A DNA stretch of 64,000 nucleotides from Haberlea rhodopensis. Taxonomy: Eukaryota; Streptophyta; Magnoliopsida; Lamiales; Gesneriaceae. The stretch spans positions 28,349,879-28,413,878 of the forward strand of contig CAJQUN010000003.1 of the NCBI GenBank assembly GCA_907163345.1. Reading direction: 5' to 3'. Under the pieces are notes generated by a model. The model made no database searches. It saw only the letters and a program-made list of their open reading frames with translations, and was not told where the DNA came from. Shown piece after piece: positions 23,800-33,265 of this stretch (the first letter of the stretch is position 1; every line of letters begins with the position of its first letter). The translations under genes were made by a program, and so were the position numbers.

Positions 23800-24680
23800 A
23801 CCAACTGATTCCTTTCAGATTGCTATATTTTATTGTACAACCCATGTTAGATTTTTTTTAAAAATCTTTATTTAACTCTTTTACGAACTCAACTCGACAC
23901 CAAATAGAATATAATATATAATTTTACAGCTCGAATTTATTTTTTAATAATTATTTGACTTGCATGACTTTCCTAGAATTTAGTATTGCTAATTGAATTT
24001 AGTGGCTGCCTCTTGGTAACTTCCAAGAAGCAATGCATTGGGTCACGAAAACAATAGTTCTTAGATAAATAATATGTAAAAAAAAAATATTAACCATTTT
24101 TTTTTTTAAAATTAGCCTCTCTCTCCATCCCTTCAGAAAAAAATATTCATCTAATATATAATTTTACAGCTCGAATTTATTTTTTAATACTTATTTGACT
24201 TGCATGACTTTCCTAGAATTTAGTATTGCTAATTGAATTTAGTGGCTGCCTCTTGGTAACTTCCAAAAAGCAATGCATTGGGTCACGAAAACAATAGTTC
24301 TTTAATAAAGAATTATGTAAAAAAAAAAAAATCAGTCAGATAATAAGTATATATAAATATAAAAACACTATTTATATAGAATATAGATTAACTCTCACTT
24401 TCTTGGTTGGCCAACCAACCAAGTTGTTGACTGCTCTTTGTGACTAAATACAATTAATTAAAACATAATAAACTTTTAAGATTTCGAGTTTGAATATTTT
24501 GAACGGAGAAAACATGTACCGGGAGAACTTTCTTGGTAATGAATCCAAATTCAACCCGATTTCGGATTAATTTGAGTCCACGAAAAGTCTAAAAGGAGTC
24601 TAGACTATATATAATAAAAAATTACAGTGATTTATTTAAAATAATTTTGTAAAAAAGGATTACATGTAAAGAATATAAGT
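23800..24680. other. Non-coding interval with a tandem duplication
   Basis: Apart from the 240 bp-spaced duplication listed separately, this is AT-rich spacer. No gene recognised. Confidence 0.5.
23912..24325. repeat. Tandem duplication, about 240 bp period
   Basis: The segment from TAATATATAATTTTACAGC through ACGAAAACAATAGTTCTT and a poly-A run occurs twice (starting at 23912 and 24152), with only a few substitutions and small indels. The spacer between them (TCTCTCTCCATCCCTTCAG) is single copy. Confidence 0.9.
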
Positions 24681-24686
24681 ATATTT

Positions 24687-25081
24687 TAGAGATCCCAAAC
24701 GGAGCGGAAAGCATGAGGCACGGCAACACAACACATCATGGAGCAGTACGACACGACCCATTTGCTATAGCGTCGTGACGTAACAGGCACAACCCGTAAC
24801 ATTGGTCGTGCCGAACCACAGGGTGATGGCCGTGGGCCGACAATGCATTATTTTAGTGTAGACATCGATCGACAGTTATGTGACGAACGATCGCTGCCAA
24901 AAATGGTGCTTTACTAATTGATCGGCTCACTATTGTACCAATCGATCAGTAAAGCCAAAAAAAAAAAAAATTGAAATGGGGCGTGCCATGCACTGCACAT
25001 AGGGGCTTTGCCTATGGGCCGTGTCGGGCCATGCTTATTGTGGAAATGCGTTGACACGGCACGACCCATTTGACACCCTTA
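24687..25081. mobile_element. hAT MITE with GGCACGACCCATTTGACACCCTTA end
   Basis: The 395 bp element starts TAGAGATCCCAAACGGAG and ends in GACCCATTTGACACCCTTA, an imperfect inverted repeat. It is flanked by GTATATTT (24679-24686) and ATATATTT (25082-25089), a 7 of 8 target duplication. Subterminal GGCACGAC/GTCGTGCC motifs are repeated. A GATCGATCG-like cluster lies in the middle (24860-24950). Confidence 0.75.
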
Positions 25082-25089
25082 ATATATTT

Positions 25090-26288
25090 AGTTGTTACAA
25101 CTTGTAAATTTTCTATGAAAAGTTTCTATGTTTAACACTAGTTTATTTTAGTTATTTAACATGATTCCAATTACAAATCTTTAATTAGTAATTAATATTT
25201 GAGATCAAGAATTTCTATCATAATTTTTTTTTTTATATAACGTAAATAAGAGAGGCCAAAATTAATTTAGGTACATATGGACGAAAAACTTTTTTTTATA
25301 TAACATAATTTTTTTTATATATAACGTAAATAAGAGAGGCCAAAATTAATTTAGGTACATATGGAAGAAAATTTAATGCTTAAACTTGATGACCAAATTT
25401 TTTTTTCTTTTTCTTTTTCAATGGAGGGGTGAAATGGGTATTTTCTCTTCTACTTTTTATTTTTATTTTTATAAAACAGTATTTATAAATAAATAAATTA
25501 AGATTAAACAACATATTATAGATCTTTTAGAATATTACAACTTGGAATTCTATTGGTATATATTAGTAATGGCTTCTTACTCAATGGTAATATCATACTA
25601 TAGTTAAAGTAATATTACATACACACATATTCACCTAAAATAATTATGTAAATGCAATAATGATATTTTAAAAATATTAAAATTTAGAAAAAAATTTATG
25701 ATAGAAATTAATTTAAGGTAGGTCTTTCAAAAATTGCTTTGTGATTGTCTAGAACTTTGAATGTGAATAGTACAGATCCTTTTGTCCATATCTCTTGGTT
25801 GCTTTTAGCTTTGCCAAACTTTTTTTATAGCACGCACAGAATTTTCTGCTCTACTGGATAACAACATGTTTCACAGGCTTGTCTTTCAGATTGCTTTATG
25901 AATGTAAATAGGATCCTTTGCTTCCAGAAATTTTGCGACATGAGTCTTATCAATTCTCAATGCAACAGAAATCTAGTTGTCCTTTGGAAATTTTTAGTTA
26001 ATTCACACGGAACATGAAGTTTTTGAGGTTGGTTAGCAAAATAAACCGCACTTGACGGCGAGTATCCATTCCATGCACATATCCGAATGAGGATTGCGAA
26101 TCATGATCCTAGTGGGTATTGTGGTATTTTTACAAATTAGTTCATATTCTTTCAAGTGGCGCTCCCTATAAGGATCCAAATTAAAATGAAATATGCATTA
26201 AAAATGGTTTTATTTTGACAAGGTTGAGCCTCTTTTAGTGTGTAGTTATGTGTGAGAGAGGGAGAGAAAAAAGGAATATTTTAGGTTG
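25090..26288. other. Non-coding interval with a short direct repeat
   Basis: TATAACGTAAATAAGAGAGG and the following 45 bp occur twice (about 25234-25290 and 25319-25375), an 85 bp-spaced duplication. The rest is AT-rich spacer with no recognised gene. Confidence 0.6.
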
Positions 26289-26298
26289 GTAAATAATG

Positions 26299-26427
26299 AA
26301 ATATTCTATGTTATCCAATGGGGTAATGCCCCATGAGGTACATCCAATTATTCATTAGAAATATTCTCAATGAATGGTTGGATGTATCTTATTGGGCACT
26401 ACCCCATTGGATAGCATAGAATAAATC
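26299..26427. mobile_element. Hairpin MITE with 10 bp target duplication
   Basis: Two arms of about 50 bp (TATTCTATGTTATCCAATGG... and ...CCATTGGATAGCATAGAATA) form a near-perfect hairpin with a short loop at about 26357-26368. GTAAATAATG flanks both sides (26289-26298, 26428-26437). A 9-10 bp duplication suggests a Mutator-type origin. Confidence 0.8.
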
Positions 26428-26437
26428 GTAAATAATG

Positions 26438-26709
26438 GTCTGACTTGCAGCTTCGTACCATGTGAGGAGTGGGATTATATAATCGGAAGAATACAGAGAA
26501 GGATAATGACATCTGGTAGTGGGTAGATTATCAAAAAAAAAAGAAAAAAAAGAGGGTAGTGACAGTATTTCCCGTGTAATCCGGACTCCTAATATGCTTC
26601 ATACAATCAATATTAGTTGTTGGATATTTTTATTATAATCCAATTACTTTCATTTATCGTCGATCATTCTTGATAGCTTTAATGTACTAGTTTCGTTGAC
26701 ACAGTCAAT
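26438..26709. other. Spacer before the young copia element
   Basis: AT-rich. No gene or repeat recognised. Confidence 0.4.
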
Positions 26710-26714
26710 ATATG

Positions 26715-27403
26715 TGTAATGTTTACGTCCCGCTGTCAATCTCGATCTACAACCTGCAATCAAGAAACAAACCAAATCAAAGTATATAATTCCAATATAT
26801 AAAACATAAACTGGAATGCAAACAAGATTAAGGATTAGGGCTCAGGTCGAGCTGGGTATCCAATCCACGTCGTCACCGGGGAACCAAGGTATCGTATCCA
26901 ACAGATGGAGACACACACTGCCCGTGACCGCTGCCCGAAATACACGGCCGAGCACTGCCCGAAGTTCTCACTGCCCGAGCGCTGCCCAAACACAGCCAAC
27001 GCACAGCCGCTGCAACAGCAACAAAGCACAAAGCTTTCTCACGGCAAGCAACGGAAACCACCTCACGGCCGGAGCACAAAGCCACCGCCGGAACAGAAAA
27101 CGAAGGGGAAAGGGGTAGGCGAAAATCCACAGAGTATTTTCGGGTTTCAGGGTTGACAAACTCATCATAAACCATACCATACATAAAGGCAAGAGGGAGA
27201 TGAAGAGATGGGTGCAATTTCCGAAGGGACGGACCAGCTGAAGAGGCGAGCAGGAACATTCTGGAGCTAGGGCACCGAAGATGATGGCTGCAAAGGGGAA
27301 GGAGGCTGGTTAGGGAATGGGGCTCGGTTATGGGGGGGTAAAAAAGGAGAAGGGCCAAAGCCCAACAGACATGTCGTGTGGTAATGGGCCATAAAACCCA
27401 ACA
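26715..27403 (-). repeat. 3' LTR of the young copia element
   Basis: TGTAATGTTTACGTCCC...AAACCCAACA on the plus strand. GC-rich inside, with several TGCCCGA motifs at about 26930-26988. The open frames on both strands within it are LTR sequence, not genes. Confidence 0.95.
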
Positions 27404-27652
27404 AATCTCCACCTTGGCACAATACCGGCTCCACCTCGACGTAAGGATAACCCAATAGATGACTCATCATCGCCCAAAGGGTCCCCACAACACACAAAGC
27501 ATTGTGTGGACCAAGTTCTTGTCATAGCACACAGCACAGACAAAGAACACAGACAATAACCAACACAAAGAGGTTAAAGTCAATAACCAGGGTAACAATC
27601 ATATAACACGCACACAGCAGTTATACTAATCAAAGTAGTTAACACCTAGTAA

Positions 27653-30600
27653 TCAATCACCTGTATCAAAATTCAAAATTTTAAGACATGATTGTAACTT
27701 AGAAATAGGTAAACACTTAGTTCCCATATCAGCAGGATTATATTCAGAAGGAATCTTTTCAAGATTAACTAATCCTTTAGCCACTACATCCCTAATGTAA
27801 TGAAATCTAACATCAATATGCTTAGTGCGGTCATGAGAAATAGGATTCTTACACAATTGAATACCAGACTGAGAGTCAGAAAATACCTCTACCTTACCTT
27901 CAAGCAAGCTAAGTTCAGAAATCAAACCTTTCAGCCAGACAGCTTCCTTCAAAGCTTCTGTCACAGCAACATACTCAGACTCCGTTGTCGACAAGGCAAC
28001 GATATGTTGTAGCTGCGATTTCCAACTTATACATGATCCACACAAAGTAAACACATAAGAAGTAGTAGATTTTCTATTGTCTTTATCATTCGCATAATTA
28101 GAATCCACATAACCATTCAACTTAACACCATCAGCATATTTAGAAAAACATAAGCCATAATGCATAGAGTTTTTCAAATAACGCAACAACCACTTAACAG
28201 CATTCCAATGTACCACACCAGGATTAGACATATATCTACTTAAGCAACTAACAGCATAAGCAATGTCAGGTCTAGTGCTAACCATCAAATACATTATAGA
28301 CCCAATAGCATTTGAATACGGTACATTTTTCATGACATCAAAGTCAGCATCAGTTTTGGGACTTTGATCTTTACTTAGCACAAAATGAGCAGCTAAGGGT
28401 ACGTTAACAGGTTTTGCATCAAACATGGAAAATTTCTTTAAAATTTTCTCTACATAAGAAGTTTGCTTCAACCAGAGAGTAGATACCTTCCTATCTCTAA
28501 CAATGTCCATGCCTAGGATTCTACTAGCATCTCCTAAGAACTTCATATCAAATTTATCACTTAGACAGTTCTTAATATGCTCTATGGATTTCAGACAAGG
28601 ACTAGCAATCAACATGTCATCCACATAAATCAACAAGAAAACAGGCACTGGCATTTTATCCTTAAAATACAAGCAATGATCAAAAGAGCTTCTTTTAAAT
28701 TTTAAGGTAAGCATGCATTCATCGAACTTCTTATTTCATTGCCTAGGTGACTGCTTTAGGCCATACAAAGATTTATTAAGCAAACAAACATGATTAGGGT
28801 TCTTTGAGTCAACAAAACCATCAGGTTGTTTCATGAAAATCTTTTCATCTAAGTCACCATGCAAAAAAAGCGGTTTTAACATCCATCTGTTTAAGTTCCC
28901 AATCAAAGTGAGCAACAAGTGATAACAAAATTCTCACAGTAGTAAACTTAACAACAGGAGCAAAGATTTCGGTATAGTCAATACCCTCTCTTTGAGTAAA
29001 ACCTTTTGCAACTAGCCTAGCTTTATATCTAACAGAATCAACTTCATTCTTTACCTTAAATAACCATTTGCAATCTACCAAAGAGCAATTAACAGGTTTA
29101 GGTACAAGAGTCCACGTATGATTCACAACTAAAGAATGCATTTCATCTTTCATGGCACTAAGCCAATGCACAGCATTTTTAGATTTCAAAGCTTCATTAT
29201 AGGTCTTAGGCTCACAATTATCTATAGACTCAAACATATTGAAAACATGCGATGTGAGGTGAAAATCATTAAACCTAGCAGGTTGTTTCACATTTCTCCT
29301 AACTCTATCCCTAGTCAACATATAATCATGCAGATCTTCATGTTCATCAGCAACCAATTCATTATGCACATGTTCGTCAACATTTTCATGCAAATCAGGT
29401 TCATTAACAGGCAAGTTCTCATGATTCATATTAGGGAGCACATCGTTTTCAATAACAGGGGTAACAATAGGCAAAGACTCCACCTTGCTCGGTGTAGACT
29501 CAGACACACAGTCAGGTTCAGGCAAAGATGGAAGCAAGCAAGGCATTTCAGATTCATTAAAAATGACATCCCTACTTATAATAGTTTTAAAACCAGGTTC
29601 ACATCTTAACCACAGCCTATATCCTTTTACACCCTCAGGATAACCAAGAAAGACGCACTTAACTGACCTAGGTTCAAGTTTGTCTCCTTTCCTATGCACA
29701 AAAGCAGAACAACCAAACACTTTTAGATTTGAAAAATCTAATTGCTTACCAGAAAAAACACTTTCAGGACACTTACCATTTAAAGGCACGGAAGGGGATC
29801 TATTTATCAAATAAGAAGCTGTAACGACAGCTTCGCCCCAGAACTTCTTTGAGAGTCCAGAAGATGCAAGCATACTTCTAACTCTCTCGAGTAAAGTTCT
29901 ATTCATTCTCTCAGCAACACCATTTTGCTGGGGAGTATAGGGCACAGTCTTGTGTCTCAGAATCCCAGATTCACAGCACAAGTCATCAAGCAAAATATTG
30001 CAAAATTCCATTCCATTATCAGTCCTAAGTCGTTTAATATTTTTTCCAGTTTGGTTTTCAATTAAAATCTTCCAGTTTTTAAACTTATCAAAAACATCAG
30101 ATTTATTTTTCATTAGAAAAATCCACACTTTTCTAGAGTAGTCATCAATGATAGACAAAAAATACCTATTACCACCTTGAGTTGGGACAGGTGAAGGTCC
30201 CCAAACATCAGCATGCAGGTATTCAAGTATATCAGAACACTTAGTCACATTAGGGGAAGGGGAGATAGGGAATTTAACTCTTTGTTGTTTGCCTAACACA
30301 CAGGAATCACAAAAAGTCATACAAGACAATTTATCCTTACCAAAACAACCATCCTTGTGTAAAATCTCTAATCCTTTAGCACTCATGTGACCTAACCTTT
30401 TATGCCATAAATCAGTTAAATCATCTGACACAGAATTAGCACAGATTTTATCACAGACAGTTTTGCAAACATATAAATTCCTCCTATTCTCAGCCTTAAA
30501 TGCTACCAAAGACCCCCGCATAATTTTCATGCAACCATTTCCCCATTTACCCTCATAACCATCAGACTCTAAAGCTGCACAGGACATCAAGTTATTGCAC

Positions 30601-31703
30601 AAAGCAGGAACATGCCTAACATCTTTCAAAGTCACAGAATAACCAGATTCAAATTTCAGACAAACATCACCAATACCAGAAACTTTACACAATTTCTCAT
30701 TGGCCATAGAAACAGAAGCATGCTCAATTTCTCTGTAGCTAGAAAACAAATTTTTAAGTGGTGTCATGTGATAAGTGCAACCTGAATCTACAAGCCATTC
30801 ATTTTCACACACAGGTAATGAAAGCACAGAGTTCACAGAATCACATAATTCAGTCACCATAAAAATATCCCCCATGTTTTCCCCAGAGGTAGAAGCAATG
30901 TTCGCTTGTTCACCAGTCTGATTTCCAATTTTATTCTGGTTCTTCTTTTTAGGGCAATCTTTTATGAAATGGTTAGGATCCCCACAATTGTAGCATTTTC
31001 TCTTACTAGACCTAGATTTCGATCTAGCCTTACTCTTTCCTCTTTTATCACCCTTTTGATATTGGTTATTATTATTATGCCTATGTTGTGATCTACCACG
31101 AACGTGCATAACTTCACCAGAGGAATGCCTATTACCTTTGTTAACTTTTAAATCTAATTCCTTGCTTTTCAAGCAGTTCATTACAGTATCCAATGTAATA
31201 GAATCTTTACCGTACTTAATGGCGGATTTTACATCACTATAATTTTCAGGAATAGCATTTAGAAGGACAATAGGTGAATAGTCGTCTATGTTCTTATCTC
31301 CTGTCAACTTAATATCTTGAATTAACTTAGTAAACACATCTAAGTTCTCATCTACATCTTTGTTCAAGTCTAGCTTGAATCTGAAAAATTTTTCCAACAA
31401 GAAAAGTTTACTAGGCAAAGATTTCTCAGTAAACATCTCTTCTAATTTTTCCCAAAGTTCTTTAGCAGATGAAAGTTTACCACACTTCCTGAGCACAGAG
31501 TCAGACAAGTTCAAGATAATAGAAGAATAAGCATATTCGTCATCTTCAAGTTTCTTAACAGTAGTAATATTCTCAGCCCAGTTACCATCAATATCTTTAA
31601 ATACCTTTTGTTGTATTAAAATTCCTTTCATCTTTTGTTGCCATATAGAAAAATCAGATTTTCCATTAAACGGTTCAAGGTTATATCCAGAAATTGAAGC
31701 CAT
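27653..31703 (-). pseudogene. Copia gag-pol polyprotein, nearly intact with two lesions
   Basis: The start Met precedes ASISGYNLEPFNGKSDF (gag). Domains in order: gag (residues about 1-230), CCHC knuckle CYNCGDPNHFIKDC (237-250), aspartic protease LVDSGCTYHM (304-313), integrase zinc site HKRLGH...CDSC (434-468) and D499-D562-E598 catalytic triad, then RT with YVDD (at about 28620) and RNase H with the closing block KHIDVRFHYIRD. Two breaks are visible: a frameshift in a seven-T run at about 28860-28867, and an in-frame stop at about 28736-28738 just after the GLKQSPRQ motif. Everything else is open, which fits a recent insertion. With these breaks it is probably not autonomous. Confidence 0.93.
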
Positions 31704-32312
31704 CACAAATACGCAGAGAGGCACACACAATTTCTATAACCACACAGCAGAAGCAAGGACCACAAAGGCACACAAAACACAATGAAAGAATTAAACAAGC
31801 TATGGGAAAGAAAAAAACGCTATCACCCACAAGATCACAATACACTCAACGGTGTACGAGCATGGGGCTTCAGATCGGATTTTTTCTTACGGGTAAAGGG
31901 ACACAATTACACCTAGAAACACGATAGTAAAATGATTAAGGGTTGAAAAATCACTTACAATCCAGAGACAAAGCTCTGGGGTGACGAAAACCACGCTGCC
32001 CGAAGCACCGAAGCGCCTGCCCGGAATCTGCCCGAGATTCCAGTAGCTGCCCGAGCACTCCTGCCCGCTGCCCGAAGCCAACAGCTGCTGCCCGAGGCTC
32101 TGCCAAGCTCTGCCCGAAACCACCGAGCACTCCAGTCGTTGCCCGAGGTCTGCCCGAAGCCTACAGCACCTGCCCGACGACCTCTGCTCACTGCCCGAAG
32201 TCCTCTGCCGCTGCTCGAAGTCCTCTGCCCACTGCCCGAAGACTTCTGCCCACTGCCCGAAGACTTCTGCCGCTGCCCAACTTCTGCCCGAACACTCCAC
32301 CAGGCACGGAAC
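31704..32312 (-). repeat. Copia leader with TGCCCGAAG minisatellite
   Basis: Between the primer site and the gag start. At 31995-32295 the sequence is built from irregular copies of CTGCCCGAAG(C/T)C and CTGCCCACTGCCCGAAG. The same word recurs in both LTRs (26930-26988, 32540-32600). The long Ser/Gly/Gln-rich minus-strand frames here are the translated repeat, not a protein gene. Confidence 0.8.
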
Positions 32313-32325
32313 ACTCTGATACCAC

Positions 32326-33014
32326 TGTAATGTTTACGTCCCGCTGTCAATCTCGATCTACAACCTGCAATCAAGAAACAAACCAAATCAAAGTATACAA
32401 TTCCAATATATAAAACATAAACTGGAATGCAAACAAGATTAAGGATTAGGGCTCAGGTCGAGCTGGGTATCCAATCCACGTCGTCACCGGGGAACCAAGG
32501 TATCGTATCCAACAGATGGAGACACACACTGCCCGTGACCGCTGCCCGAAATACACGGCCGAGCACTGCCCGAAGTTCTCACTGCCCGAGCGCTGCCCAA
32601 ACACAGCCAACGCACAGCCGCTGCAACAGCAACAAAGCACAAAGCTTTCTCACGGCAAGCAACGAAAACCACCTCACGGCCGGAGCACAAAGCCACCGCC
32701 GGAACAGAAAACGAAGGGGAAAGGGGTAGGCGAAAATCCACAGAGTATTTTCGGGTTTCAGGGTTGACAAACTCATCATAAACCATACCATACATAAAGG
32801 CAAGATGGAGATGAAGAGATGGGTGCAATTTCCGAAGGGACGGACCAGCTGAAGAGGCGAGCAGGAACATTCTGGAGCTAGGGCACCGAAGATGATGGCT
32901 GCAAAGGGGAAGGAGGCTGGTTAGGGAATGGGGCTCGGTTATGGGGGGGTAAAAAAGGAGAAGGGCCAAAGCCCAACAGACATGTGGTGTGGTAATGGGC
33001 CATAAAACCCAACA
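32326..33014 (-). repeat. 5' LTR of the young copia element
   Basis: Same 689 bp sequence as at 26715-27403 with about four substitutions (for example AAGTATACAATT here versus AAGTATATAATT there, and CATGTGGTG versus CATGTCGTG). As the 5' LTR of the minus-strand element it holds the retrotransposon promoter, next to the NLR upstream region. Confidence 0.95.
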
Positions 33015-33130
33015 ATATGAATGCTTCAATGAATAATATATTTTAAAAATAAATACTACTCGTTGACAATTGGTATGATTAAACTATCTTATGTAATGAC
33101 TTCTAGAACTAGACCAAACATCGGAATATG

Positions 33131-33142
33131 TTATATATATAT
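33131..33142 (+). promoter_or_regulatory. TATA-like sequence before the NLR gene
   Basis: TTATATATATAT lies about 125-135 bp before the start codon, a usual distance for a plant core promoter. Any upstream elements beyond 33014 are separated by the copia insertion. Confidence 0.4.
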
Positions 33143-33265
33143 TTAGTGCAAGTTATCAAGTTGATCATCATAAACCCTCTAATGGATTAAAATCAAGTTT
33201 CAGATTTCTCAAGCAATTGAAAACAATCCTTTTTTTTTTTCTGGGAATTTGGAAGAAAGAGAGAT

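Larger units (their letters stand above)
26715..33014 (-). mobile_element. Young full-length Ty1-copia retrotransposon (6.3 kb)
   Basis: The two LTRs are both 689 bp and are bounded by a perfect ATATG duplication (26710-26714, 33015-33019). By eye they differ at about four positions with no indel. The element reads on the minus strand: the Met-tRNA primer site (TGGTATCAGAG reversed, 32313-32324) adjoins the right LTR, and a purine-rich tract (AAGGTGGAGATT on the minus strand) adjoins the left LTR. The domain order gag-protease-integrase-RT-RNase H fixes it as Ty1-copia. It lies 251 bp upstream of the NLR start codon, in the opposite orientation. Confidence 0.97.

Noticed and set aside
26873..27412. 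Long frames in both copia LTRs (also 32484-33029)
   Set aside because: They lie wholly within the 689 bp LTR, occur in both copies and have no domain.
31887..32386. Ser/Gly/Gln-rich minus-strand frames in the copia leader
   Set aside because: They are the translated TGCCCGAAG array.
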